DNA from: Nymphaea colorata
Taxonomy: Eukaryota > Streptophyta > Magnoliopsida > Nymphaeales > Nymphaeaceae
DNA: 60,000 nucleotides
Assembly: GCF_008831285.2 (NCBI RefSeq)
Contig: NC_045140.1
Coordinates: 6,181,528 to 6,241,527, forward strand
Direction: 5' to 3'
Positions 43,151-54,267 of this stretch are shown piece after piece (within the stretch, counting starts at the first letter, position 1; every line of letters begins with the position of its first letter). A program made the position numbers and the translations under genes. The notes beneath the pieces are model-generated. The model worked only from the letters and a program-made list of their open reading frames with translations, was not told the origin of the DNA and ran no database searches.

Positions 43151-44893
43151 TCAAATTCCTTCATGATATCCCAGTCCTCTCATGTTCATCTGAAAAGATA
43201 TGCTAATTGGTTGCAAGATGCCATCTTCATTTTTCCCAAGGCCAGTGAATGGACGGTAGCCACCTTTCAGAAGCAACTGAAAACCCTTGGGGTTTTTCAT
43301 GAAATGAACATACAATAGGTGTTCTTGGTAACTTGCACGATTGCTTGAAATAGCATAAGCATTCCCGGATGGTTCCTCTATCTCCATGTTCTGCATCCAT
43401 TCTTCCAAAGGTCTGTCCTTTGTTGTTCTTATGCTCGGTACATCTACCGGATCAATTGGCCTAGGGAGCATAGGTTGCATCAACCTCTTGACCGGATCCT
43501 CAGCACGGACAGTGATGACTGATGGACCAAAATTCCATTTTAGGCATTGATGAAGAGTGGATGGGATCGCTCGTACTTGATGGATCCAAGGTCGTCCCAA
43601 AAGCAGGTTGTATGATGGTGGTACGTCTACCACATGAAATACAATGCAATGGCTAGTATTTTCAATGATCACATTCATGTCGAGGGTACCTTTGCTGTTC
43701 ATGCCTCGGCCATCGTATCCGTAGATCTTGGTATTATCAGAACGATATCCGTTTTCACGAAACCCCAATGTTTTAGCCGTGAGATCAGGAAAAATATTCA
43801 AACCACTTCCTCCATCAATCAAAACATGTGGCACCGTCATCCCATTGACCTGAACAACGATGTAAAGAGCATCTTCATGGAAATATCCCCATTTTGAGAG
43901 GTCTTTTTCTGAGAAGGTAATTGACTGATTTTTAGTAGCTTGAATCGAGTCTCCCTCATCCATACGCTCTTCCAAGGGGAGAACGTCCAAATAGCATGGA
44001 TCTTCATCTGAGGAGTCATTTGATGATTCGTCGCCTTGTAAGATAAAAGTCTTTGGAATCATAGGAAGTTTCTTGGACAAACTTTCTATCCTGCCTTTCA
44101 TCATAGCAATGAAATCTAGAGGTTCCTTACCTTGGTCTACCACCATGATTTTGTGTGAGCTGCTCCCAATATAAGGTCGAATGTGCTCTTGTGGATGGTA
44201 CGGAAGTGGAGTGACTGTAGTGATCATGGCTACTACCGCCTTTCCGTGGTCAGGGAATGGATTCCTTAGTATCTCAGGGGTACTATCATCACAAATCTTG
44301 AGATCTTTGTTGATGAAGTCTTGAATAATATTTTTGAGAACAAAACAATCCTCAGTGTCATGACCAGGGGTACGATGAAACTTGCACAGTTTTTCTTTAT
44401 TTCCTCCCGTCATTTTCGGAGGCTCTGACACTTTTGGCAAGACGATAGTTCCTTTGGCGAGAAGGTATTCCAGGATCTTCTTCTGAGACTGGCTCAGAGG
44501 AGTGAATTTTCGGTCGTAGCTCCAACCTGGGTGTTTGTTCTTCCTTTCATCGTCGCCTTTGAGAAACTGTGTGTTCTTCTTGAAACTGACTCCCTTGTCA
44601 TGTTTGTAGTTATTATCATGGTCCTTTCTAATGCCAGCATTGGCTATGAATTGTGCAGGCAGTTGTGTCCTTCCTCCTTTCTTTCCATCTTCTTTGTACT
44701 TAGGAGCAATAATTCCATCAAAATCTCCTTCCTCAATCCCTTCTTCTATCGAGTTTGCTTGTTCAATTAACTCAGCAAAGGTTTTGATCGGGGCATTGCG
44801 GATGAGACTTTTCAAGGGTTGGGCAAGATTTTTCCTAATAAGTGACAAGGCTTGTGTCTCAGAAATGGGCTCCTTCATCTTATTGCATTGCAT
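43151..44893 (-). pseudogene. Ogre-like gag C-part and protease (copy B)
   Basis: About 580 codons, open from just past the in-frame TGA. Zinc knuckle variant C170, H173, H178, C183; protease DGGSG at about 360-364; G-patch-like glycine motifs at the C-terminus. It is the same frame as the upstream gag half (44915-45928), from which only the TGA and eight codons separate it. The acidic linker (about 285-315) between knuckle and protease is unusual in length but typical for Tat polyproteins. Confidence 0.87.
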
Positions 44894-44914
44894 TCTCCAT
44901 TTTTGGATGAATTC

Positions 44915-45928
44915 TCAAGCCTTTTCTCCCTGTTTTTGACGAAGACTGCAAATGGTACTGAGGGTTGGAGCCATGGGAGCATTTTGTTCAAATCTTTCAA
45001 CAAATATGTTAATCAACTTGTCAAACTCCTTCAGCTCGATTGGATTGATATTTTCTTTATACCATTGTGCGGCAATGCCTTCAAGACTTCTTGGAAAATA
45101 TCGGAACAAAGCTCTGTTATTTGTCCGAATTTTGTAGCAATCATTGAAAAATGTTGAAAGATGAACGTGTGGACAGGTGGTTCCATCATATCTGATGAAT
45201 TCTCTGGGCAAGCCTTTCACGTCTTCGTCTCCTTCAATGCCAAGGTAGTAGTCCTCACATGAGTATGAACGTTTCCCCTTCCCCCTAAGCTCAAGATTGT
45301 TCATTCTTTTCTCCATTTCGTAGAATCTGCGCTTAGTCGGACTTTCATCATCACTTGATTCGACCAATTCTGGCCTGGTCTTTTTCTTTTTGCCCTTGAT
45401 CTCCTTTACTTTTTCTTCAGAAATCTCACTGTCTGAGCTGCTGCTAGTGATGTATTTCTTTGTCTTTTTTACTTTCTTGGTAGGTTTTCTCTTCCTTTTG
45501 GGCTTCTCTTCCGAACTTTCAGTGGTGATAGGACTGGGTGAGCTGTTTTCTATCATAACATCTTTTCCCTTTTTATTTTTCTTTGTTGTCTTTTTCTTTT
45601 TGAGAGAAAACAGTTCGGGTCTTTCTTCCTTACTAGTTGTCGAATCTGAACCCAAATGGTCTTCATCCTGATTTTCAACAAAAGACTTGTTTTTCTTCTT
45701 TCTTTTTTGCTTGGCAGTCTTTTCATCCGGCTCTGGAGTAACCATCAAGGCCTTTTGCTCTTCTTGCTCTTTCATGAATCGCTCCATGAACAAACGGAAC
45801 ATATAGTAAGCTTCTGGCTCGATTGCTGGGAGGCCAAGTGTTTCTGGATGGAGTTCAGAGGATGAAGCCTCGTTTTGAGGAGTCTGCTTAGCTTGCGATC
45901 TAGTTTCAACCATCTTGTTGGCTTTCAA
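44915..45928 (-). pseudogene. Ogre-like gag N-part (copy B)
   Basis: About 337 codons in one frame. Residues 80-190 are Lys/Ser/Glu-rich and probably disordered with nuclear-localisation-like basic runs ('KPKRKRKPTKKVKKTKK'); the gag core covers about 215-337. The stop is TGA at 44915-44917, after which the phase continues with gag-like sequence ('EFIQKWRMQCNK'). The stop probably arose from an Arg or Trp codon by one C-to-T or G-to-A change. It is present in both copies. Confidence 0.87.
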
Positions 45929-46085
45929 GTATTCACCTTATGACATAAGAAAATAGAGTTATTGGACGGAAATGATGACAAAATGAAGGTTCATATTGCA
46001 TTACAAGTTTTAAAAAGTTACATCCAAAGATACTAATAAAGATGACAACGACAGAAAGAATACAAAGTTGACAACATAAAACTTT

Positions 46086-47306
46086 TTAGGGAATGATGGA
46101 TGGTGGTCGGTTGGCATCCCACCACTCAGCATATTCCTTCTTCACCACTGGGCCTATGAACCAAGTGTATGATATTTGTGTCTTCCATTCTTGTCGAGCT
46201 ACTGCAAACAATGCTGTCCATTGAGGAGAACTAAGGTCAAATTCGGGAATAGCTCCAATTGGTGCATGCACAGAGACCATCTTCTGCCTTTGAGAGAACT
46301 GTCTCATACATCTATCAGCACAATAATCAACTATGAAGTAAGGGCCCAAGAGTGTGGTACGCCCATGATGATGGTGAGTGTATCGGGGTAGGCTCTGCCG
46401 ACGATCACAATAATCCCAAATGATCTCTCCTTCATTCAATTGCTCGATCAAACGACGGTATTGCTCCAAGGTTGTCAATGATCCATCAGTATTTCTGAAT
46501 AGACTGGCTTGGGGTCCCGCATGCTTGAGGAACCACAATTGTAAAGCATATGTGCATCCTTCTATGAAGTCGATATCTTCAATGGTAAAGCGGGTGAGTC
46601 CTCGGTAAAGGAAGGCTAAGGCTGTCATTGCTACTGACAAGTGTCGGGTCCCTCTATGCCCCCATACTCGAAAAAGTTGAGCAATACGGACATCTAAAAG
46701 GTCACTTCCATTGGTAAAAAGGGTCACTCCTACTGTGCAGAGCATCATACAATGTTTAATTCTCCCTATGGCTTTTCGAGGTAGGGTAGAAGGTTCAACA
46801 TAGGTTCCAAATTCTTCATACAAATTTTTCATGTTGATGCTTTGATTTTCATGGTTTTCTACTAAAGGCCAAGTTTTCCGTCCAGTAAAGTGAGCAATGA
46901 GGTCATTTGCATTGACCTTGGTTGGGTTCATAAGGAATTGTTTTTCCAATAGATCATTTGGGTCACAAGTTGGGGTAGGAAGGTCTAGTATTTCGGCAAA
47001 TTCATCTAGTAATATTGTCATTTCTCTCCATGGAAACCAAAAAGAAGAGGTCCTTGGGTTCCAACGCTCGGTGATTGCATGTACCAAATTTTCATTAACT
47101 GACTGCATTCCTCCAGCTGCCACTGTCTCTAGCCCACATTCTTCAAAGTAAGAAGGAAACATCCGAGAGAAGGTGGGATGCCAAGTCCGATACCATTCAA
47201 GAGCCAAAGGTTGAGACTCAAGAGAAATGTAGGTGGACCGTTCGGGACATTCCCCAAAGAGGATGTGATCATAAGGGAATGTGACACCATGTTGGAAAGA
47301 ATACAT
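46086..47306 (-). CDS. Ogre-like ORF1, intact, plant mobile domain-like
   Basis: An uninterrupted 406-codon frame from a Met 800 bp downstream of the PBS, in the position of Ogre ORF1. Residues about 70-330 resemble the plant mobile domain / DUF7745 group: 'HAITERWNPRTSSFWFPWRE' followed by an acidic 'LDEFAEILDLP' and later 'LSVAMTALAFLYRGL' and 'LQLWFLKH'. No signal peptide or clear membrane helix. A histidine-rich 'RYTHHHHGR' lies near 320. ORF1 has its own stop before gag and a spacer of about 160 bp, so it would need separate translation. It stays open while gag and pol carry stops. Confidence 0.8.
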   Translation of the reverse strand: MYSFQHGVTFPYDHILFGECPERSTYISLESQPLALEWYRTWHPTFSRMFPSYFEECGLETVAAGGMQSVNENLVHAITERWNPRTSSFWFPWREMTILLDEFAEILDLPTPTCDPNDLLEKQFLMNPTKVNANDLIAHFTGRKTWPLVENHENQSINMKNLYEEFGTYVEPSTLPRKAIGRIKHCMMLCTVGVTLFTNGSDLLDVRIAQLFRVWGHRGTRHLSVAMTALAFLYRGLTRFTIEDIDFIEGCTYALQLWFLKHAGPQASLFRNTDGSLTTLEQYRRLIEQLNEGEIIWDYCDRRQSLPRYTHHHHGRTTLLGPYFIVDYCADRCMRQFSQRQKMVSVHAPIGAIPEFDLSSPQWTALFAVARQEWKTQISYTWFIGPVVKKEYAEWWDANRPPSIIP

Positions 47307-48087
47307 CTTGAATGATGACTCTAAAAGATAAAAATTGAATTAGTGGAAAACATTGACTAGGTTGACAAAGACAATATGAGGTAGATGTGTGGAATGAGGT
47401 TGCAAATCATCACATAAGGTTTCACGCACATCAACATCTATCATGAAATAATTTTTTTTTTTTTTTAGAAAATTGGGTATAGGAACCTAATTGAGATAAT
47501 TTTGTGTCACGATAATCCGATATCAAGTTATGCTTATATACCTTAGCCAAATGGCTTAGTATGAGCATAGATTCTTCCTTAGGCAACTAAGGGTAGAGTT
47601 CATCAACTTCTTCTTGATCACTCGTCGATATACCATAAATTACCACTCATGGTACTAACGAGGGGGCGTTCCCGCCCAAGGTGTGGTCTAGTTGTAAGGC
47701 TTAGTCTTGTGCTACCGCCAAAGACCAAGCTCGGCAACATGATGACCGGGACAAATAGGTATGAGGAATTTTGAAATATGATAAATCATATAAATTGAGT
47801 TGTCTCTAATGCAATGTTGCTTAAGTTTGAAGATTAAAATAGAAGAGCAAACATGGCTTTCAAACAACTCCTAAATTGAGAAGGGTGGTATGTGATCGTA
47901 AATATGTGTGAACATGATTGATCCTTCTCAATTAGTCATATGTGCAAGAAAACATTCACAATCATCAAACAATGCAATGAAATGCCAATGGGGTCGAGGC
48001 CAAAATAGGGGACATGCTTTATCATTGGCAATACATGAGATGTTCAAATTAGTGAAAATGCATCAATAATCATAGCCAAACGATGAC
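47307..48087 (-). other. Ogre-like untranslated leader between PBS and ORF1 (copy B)
   Basis: Same structured leader as 27127-27907. Confidence 0.5.
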
Positions 48088-48107
48088 GGGTCCTATCACG
48101 GTCGCCA
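48088..48107 (-). promoter_or_regulatory. Ogre-like primer binding site, tRNA-Arg type (copy B)
   Basis: Identical to 27908-27927, two bases from the LTR. Confidence 0.75.
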
Positions 48108-48109
48108 TC

Positions 48110-51100
48110 TGTTTGCATCCCAAAATTTTCATTGGTTTTGGAGTGCTCCAGAAAAATAAGGTTTTTGTTTTGAAAGAGGAAAGAAAGGGACTCGCCCGTC
48201 GGTACGAGGATCGACCGTTCCCGGCGCCTTTACCGGGGGTAATCAACCCAAGGACTATGTTTATCATCGATGCATTTCGTTTTAACTTAAACATCTTTTT
48301 GATTCTATATGCGGTGTAGAAAATATTGAAAGTTTGGAGTTTCAAACTTTTGAAAGGGTTCTTGAAGAATTGCTTGAAAATGTGAAATGTTTTGAGGAAA
48401 AAGTGAAACTAGTAAATATCATTTGAAAAACTTGTGAAAACATTTTGAAATCACTTTAGTGTTCTCTTAAGACTTTAAGTAGGTTTGAGATTTTGCTCTA
48501 ATTCGGTTACCACCTAGCTAGAGCTCAATCCCTTCTTGCTTAAGTTCCTTTGGAGAGGTGCTTGTGATCATAAATGAAATAAAGTGGGTGAGAATGCATG
48601 GATGCATTTACCCTATATGATTGAAAAAAATGTAAAACATTCCTACCACAACATTCATCTAATGTCATTCCTACCACAACATACATCTAAGATTTCGTTA
48701 TTATAATTATTGTATATAAGAAGGAAAAGTTTTTGAAAAGGGATAGAGATTGTAGACCATCAAGCATGATTCCAATATTGGGTCATTACTTGGTTTGTGG
48801 TCTTATTGAAGTTGGTAAATAGAAAGTTCATGAGGTGAGAATGTTAAAAAGAATACAAGAGATAAAACATTCTTATGAAAGGAAAGAGAGATATAAAGAA
48901 AGACATGTATACATGTGTACATACCATCACATATACACATATATGAAAGTTTAAGAGAAAAAGATGTATTGATTCGAAGAGAAATAGAGATTTTAGAGGA
49001 AAAGAAAAATATCATACGCATATATGGGTATGAGAAATGTTATAAGAGAAGATATTTGTCTTGAAAAGAGGAATAAATATTTGAAAGAGAGGAGATGGAG
49101 CACATGTACATACGTATTCATGCACATATGAAAATTTATAAAATAGAAAGTGAAAGCATAGAGAGAGAAATATGGGGGTCATCATGTTGGCATAAATGTA
49201 TATAACATGTGTATACATCCATACCTTCACAAGATTAGAAAAATCAAGGAACAACTTAAAATTACCAACTTCAAATTTAATGTGGGCCGGAGGAGAGTTT
49301 GGACTCATGCAAGAGTCTAAGTTAAGTCCTTAAGGCCATGTTAGAAGGTTCTTTTTGAAAATGTTTTAGAAAATATGATTTATATAAGCATAGAATGTTA
49401 TTATTTGGTTTGTTGTAAGGGATATATTTCTTCCACCGTTGGGTATGGATGAAAACAAGCAACATAACGAGACACTCGTTAGGGTTCCTAATGTGATGAT
49501 TAAGAAGGAAACTAGCGCAAAATGATATGGAAATGCATATTAACATGTACATTTTCGTGAGGGTTTATCCCGGGTTGGACAAGTCCCAACCTCAAAGATT
49601 AATATGAAAATAAAGAGTTCCCAAACCACACTCTCATTCCTGCCATACATTCACATGTAAGTAAAGAACCAAGCAATCATGCGTGCATAATTTATAGATA
49701 ACATTCAAGGAATGAAAGAAAGAAAGAGAATGATGGAAAAAGCAAAGTTCAATTAGGAGGGAAGACATGATGTAACTATGAATTGATATACCACTTCATC
49801 TTCTCATGTTCCCGGTGCACTTGAGTATAGCCTCTTGACTCTAAAATAGAGATTGAGAGCTATCTCTTTTGGCCATGGAGAAATGAGGAAGAGAGGAAAA
49901 TAAGAGGAAACAAAAAAAAACAATAAGAATGTATTCATGAAAAGAAAGAACATGATTAAAATGAAAGATCATCTCATCTTTCCATGCTCCCGGTGCACTT
50001 TGAGTATAGCCTCTTGTCTCTAAAAAGAGATTGAGAGCTACTTTTTTTAGCCGTGGGGAGATGAAGATGAGAAGAAAATATAGAAAGAGATACAATGTTA
50101 TATTTAATAAAAGAAAAAACATGATTCAATCATGAAACGAAAGATCTTCTCATCTTTTCACACTCCCAATGCACTTGAGCATAGCCTCTTGTCTCTAAAA
50201 AGAGATTGAGGGCTATCTCCTTTGGTCATGGAAAGAGGAAGAAGAAAGAAAAAAAAAAGAAAATAACAAGGACAAGACTATTGAAGAAATGAAATAATAA
50301 TAACAACAAAAATATATTCATTAAGGAAAAGAATAACAATAACAAGAATATATTATTGAAGAGAAGAAAGGGCAATAAGATATTAATATAGAGAAAGAAC
50401 AAGAACAACAAGAATACTTGAAAGAACATGATTTAATCATAAAATAAGATATCATCTCATCTTCTCATGCTCCCGGTGCATTTGAGCATAGCCTCTTGTC
50501 TCTAAAAAGAGGTTGAGTGCTATCTCCTTTGGCCATGGGGAGATGAAGATGAGAAGAGAAAATGAAAACAACAACAACATTATGTTTAAGAGAAAGAAAT
50601 AACATAATAATAAGAACATTAATGAAAAGAAAGAAGAAAGAAATGAGAGAGATGAAGATTACATACCTCTAATAGGAACTGACTTAAGGAAGATGAACAC
50701 CTTCACTTGAAGATCCCCTTTTGAATGAAGCTCCAAAAGTGCTTGCTCTAAGTTGGAGAAGGAAATGAAAAGAGGAAGAGGGAGAGAGAGAGAGAGCTCA
50801 AGAGAAACTCTAAGTCTTCAAGTGAGAATACACTAGAGTTTCTCCCAAGGACCAATCTTGCCCAAGAGGGGGGATATGGGGGGTATTTATAGAGGATTTT
50901 GGAGCCAAAACCCAAAATTTGAATTTTTTTGACCTAAAGCCAAAAGGAAGGGCAAATGAGTTTTGTCCACCCAAAAAGACTAAAATCACCCTCTAAAAAA
51001 AGGTTTTTTGGTCAAAAGGAGGGGCAAATCGGTCTTGTTTACCAAAAAGACTAAAATCACCCTCTAAAAAAAGGTTTTTTGGTCAAAAAGAGGGGCAAAT

Positions 51101-51575
51101 CGGTCTTGTTTAAAAAAAGACTAAAATCACCCTCTAAAATAAGGTTTTTTGGTCAAAAGGAGGGGCAAATCGGTCTTGTTTAAAAAAGACTAAAATCACC
51201 CTCTAAAAGAAGGTTTTTTGGTCAAAAGGAGGGGCAAATCGGTCTTGTTTGAAAAAGACTAAAATCACCCTCTAAAAGAAGGTTTTTTGGTCAAAAGGAG
51301 GGGCAAATCGGTCTTGTTTGAAAAAGACTAAAATCACCCTCTAAAGGAGGTTTTATGGTCAAAAGGAGGGGCAAATCGGTCTTAAATGATTGATTTGGAT
51401 CTGAACTTGGGTTTTGGACCTAAAAGTAGTATTTTGGATTTAATTTGGATCTGAGAGTTCTATTTTGGATTTAATTTGGATCTGAGAGTAGTATTTTGGA
51501 AATCTTGTGCCTAAATTTGAATTTCGCACTTGGATAAAACATCATAGTCCTTTAGAAAAATTTGGGGTGATTACA
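48110..51575 (-). repeat. Ogre-like 5' LTR (complete)
   Basis: A 3466-bp LTR with TG/CA ends. It differs from the left LTR by scattered substitutions (for example 'gattcgaagag' for 'gattcaaagag', 'gcatagag' for 'gcttagag') and by the make-up of the U3 array. Features inside: conserved hairpin block about 48184-48260, leader repeats about 49792-50550, TATA box near 50885, U3 array about 50935-51380. Confidence 0.92.
50935..51380. repeat. U3 tandem array, ~70-bp unit (right LTR)
   Basis: Six full units plus a truncated first unit lacking about 45 bp compared with the left LTR, so the array has expanded and contracted since insertion. Confidence 0.85.
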
Positions 51576-51609
51576 GCGATCTCTTTTCTTCTTTCATGCT
51601 CTGATACCA
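51576..51609 (-). promoter_or_regulatory. Copia primer binding site and leader remnant
   Basis: On the - strand TGGTATCAGAGC (51598-51609) is the standard plant copia PBS, complementary to initiator tRNA-Met. Only 22 bp of copia leader remain between it and the Ogre-like LTR; the rest of the leader is on the other side, at 14477-15381. Confidence 0.9.
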
Positions 51610-51872
51610 TGTGAAGACATCGTGAGAAGAGAGAAAAAGAAACGAGGAAGAAGAAGGGGCTAAAAGAGATATCTCATTTCACATATGATGATGTATTTAT
51701 ACAACTTTACAGGCATATACAGATCCCACAAATTTTGGGATTGAGAAATCACAATCTTATGATAGAGGGAAAGAATATAATTTCTTTCCTGAAATTTGAT
51801 TCTCCTCTTTGATGTATAGGAAAGATTTTTCCTGATTCCTGAAAATCAGCAAACTGATTTTCCTCTCCAATA
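51610..51872 (-). repeat. Copia 5' LTR
   Basis: A 263-bp partner of 9885-10182, starting TATTGG and ending CACA in sense orientation. It lacks the internal tandem duplication and about 10 further bases present in the 3' LTR. The TATA box is at 51694-51701. Confidence 0.88.
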
Positions 51873-51877
51873 CACTG
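51873..51877. repeat. Copia target-site duplication, right copy
   Basis: 'cactg', identical to 9880-9884; closes the copia insertion. Confidence 0.8.
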
Positions 51878-52265
51878 AGTACTTGTGGTCCTTTGTTCTT
51901 TGTATAGTTTTTTTTATTTCTTCATTCTTTAATTCTTTGTATCCGTTGCTCTTTACGATATGTAAAGTGGTTCATCCCTCAACACTCGAAAAATAAAAAT
52001 TGGGCTATCAGCTTGTTCAACAAATCATCCAATCATTTTATTCTTCACTATAAAGTTTTGGCATGTGTGGATATGATATTGTACTGTTTTATCAAGCCAC
52101 TCTTTCTCTCTCTCTCTCCCAACTTAAAAAATTTCATACACCTTTTTCTTCATAGATTAATACTCTTTTTAACTTTTTTTGTAGAATAGCTAGTCATATT
52201 TTTTCTTAATTTGGTTTATGATTGGAAGAAGCTGGATTCATGCCCAGAGACATTGTTGTTAACTA
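51878..52265. other. Unique flank right of the copia insertion
   Basis: AT-rich, no gene seen; a short CT microsatellite near 52100. Confidence 0.5.
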
Positions 52266-52440
52266 GAGGTAGAGCCAGAAAATTCTGGTTAAATAAGAGG
52301 GCACTAACAAAAATTTAAATTTTTAAGAGACACTAGTATATAATTGAGAAAAATTGCTCAAAAATATGAACATAAAACTAATAAGTTCTTGGTGGTCCGT
52401 GTGGGCAAGTGCCCTGGCCTACAAGGAACCGATATCTGCT
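52266..52440. mobile_element. MITE-like repeat, family M1, copy 1
   Basis: Starts 'gaggtagagccagaaaattc' and contains 'gggcactaac', 'ttaagagacactagtata' and 'ggtccgtgtgggcaagtgcc', the order also seen at 53069 and 55684. The right terminus expected for this family is missing or decayed. Confidence 0.5.
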
Positions 52441-53068
52441 CGACCCCTGCCACTACGACGACAATTATCAGACTTTAGGATCTATACTTGCGTCGGCTTA
52501 GGCTTGACGCTGATGATAATTGCACCGGTGGTTGACTTCTCATGATCAGCCACTGACCACCCGACCCTACCAAAGCCCCTTGAGCAAGAGCCATGGCTAT
52601 TTTATATTGAAACTATTGAAAATTTTATATTTTCGTTAATTTAAAAACTTCGAAATTTTTGTTATTAGAAATCTTAAAATCATTCAACACTAAAGCTATT
52701 ATAAGTTTTCTAATTATTCAGTAATAAAAATTCTGATAACTGGTAGGCTTCTCTCTAACCGGCTACACTATGCTAATTCAATTGAGTATCTAAGTTTGAT
52801 TCTTTCAGTTGCACTATTTTTAAGAATTTAAATTAGCAAAAAGTCTCCAATACAAGTAGGCTTGAGAATTTGATGCTAGATGAAAGAAGAATTATGTATA
52901 TATGTACATAAAAGCTGGTGATGAGGAAATAGTGATGTTCTGAATTTAAAAAAGCAGAAATTTATGATAGGATGATGGAATGGAAGGTGACTGATTCATG
53001 TGCATGGCAGGATGATTGGAGAAATCAAGCAATTCTACTAGCCACATGGCAAGGGTTGAACTAGAAAT
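52441..53068. other. Non-coding AT-rich DNA
   Basis: No gene found. Confidence 0.4.
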
Positions 53069-53165
53069 TTATTATTAAAGAGCATCTACATAAGAAATTG
53101 TCCTAAAAGTGTTAATATAAAGTAAGTGTTTTTTGTGGCTCCGTGTGGGCAATTGCCTTGAAAAG
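53069..53165. mobile_element. MITE-like repeat, family M1, copy 2 (fragment)
   Basis: Only the right part of the family is left, ending in 'gtggctccgtgtgggcaatt'. Confidence 0.35.
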
Positions 53166-53198
53166 TTTGGTATTCTATTTGCAAATCATGGCCCTTAG

Positions 53199-53426
53199 GT
53201 TGATCACATTGTGATTAACTGTAAAGTGGCTAGATCTTTGTGGAAGTTTGTTGGATGGAAAATTGAACATAATTTTCAACAATATGTTAAAGAGCTCTTA
53301 ACATGGTGGTGGAGTTGGGAGTTTAAAGCCAAATGGGTAAGGAAGACATGAATGACAGGTTTACTATTGGGAGCATGGAATCTTGGGAGGAAAAGTTGTA
53401 AAATTAGATTTCATGAGAATAAGCAG
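53199..53426 (+). pseudogene. LINE reverse transcriptase C-terminal (zf-RVT) remnant
   Basis: In one + frame, 'VDHIVINCKVARSLWKFVGW' is followed by Trp-rich sequence, a stop, and then in the same frame 'LLLGAWNLGRKSCKIRFHEN'. This is the pattern of the zinc-binding region at the end of plant L1 LINE reverse transcriptases (DH...C..A...W, then W.LW.ERN-like). Catalytic RT sequence is not present. It is an old 5'-truncated LINE piece, not a gene. Confidence 0.6.
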
Positions 53427-54267
53427 GTCGGGCAAGCGGGTGCATAAAAGGCACTCGATTTATGTGGATGCTACTCTTCTGAACACCAAAAGATGGGATC
53501 ACGACATTCAAGTGAAAGGATGTACTATACCATGCATAGGTCTCGATGCAGCCCAAAGCCTCGGAGGTGCAAAGAGTGTTTTGGACAAGAGAAATTCCTA
53601 GAAAATGACTCCGAATGGGTAGGGCTGTCATATTGATGGTGATCGATGAAGTCTTCCTTCTTTTGGACAAGAACCCATCCGTATTGATACCCTTAAAAAT
53701 GATAATGTCTCCTCTTCTAAGGAGTGGTTCACTTTCTTGATTAAGATGTCCAAATCATTGTATTTCCTGCCATTGCTTTTGGTTTTTGTTTTGTTTTTTG
53801 TTCATATTCTTCATTAAACTCAAAGAATGGTCACTGTCCAGAGCCACCCAACCATCTACGCACCCAGGACTATTCATTTGTCTGCTTTAGATGGATTAAA
53901 AAACTAAAACTAATACAAGATAATCAAAATGTTCATTATTTTTTTCTTCATGTTTTTCTCTTAACCGCCCATCATATTGGATCAAATAACCCTAGCTAGA
54001 TGGTTAATTAACTCCAAAAGGTTAGAGTTATCATTCAATTTTTCTTCTTTATTGTATGTGAACTAGTGAAGGGTGCATATGACACCCAAACGCTTTGCAT
54101 CCGAAACATACACATCAATCTTTTATGTTTTTCAATATGAATGTTCACACCACGCAAGTTGTTTGTTATGCCTTTTCTTCTGCACGGCAAAAGGGTGGTT
54201 GTACGACGTGCAAGTGGCATAATGTGCCGTGTGCCGTAAGACAATTGAGCTCTTTCACCGTACTGGA
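53427..54267. other. Non-coding, probably LINE 3' end and unique DNA
   Basis: No gene. Short opposing frames at 53404-53670 carry no recognisable domain. Confidence 0.4.

Larger units (their letters stand above)
29978..50078. repeat. Assembly duplication, copy B (start of right contig)
   Basis: Begins at the same base of unique flank as 9725 and follows copy A to its end. One-base deletions are densest from 33390 to 38990. After about 40300 sequence quality appears good (ORF1 and gag frames open). The two copies are complementary: each is better away from the gap. Confidence 0.85.

Noticed and set aside
9725-50078. A real tandem duplication of the nested retrotransposon block
   Set aside because: The 100-N gap lies exactly at the join, differences are homopolymer-type and cluster at the gap, and the copia target-site copies are found only once on each outer side of the block.
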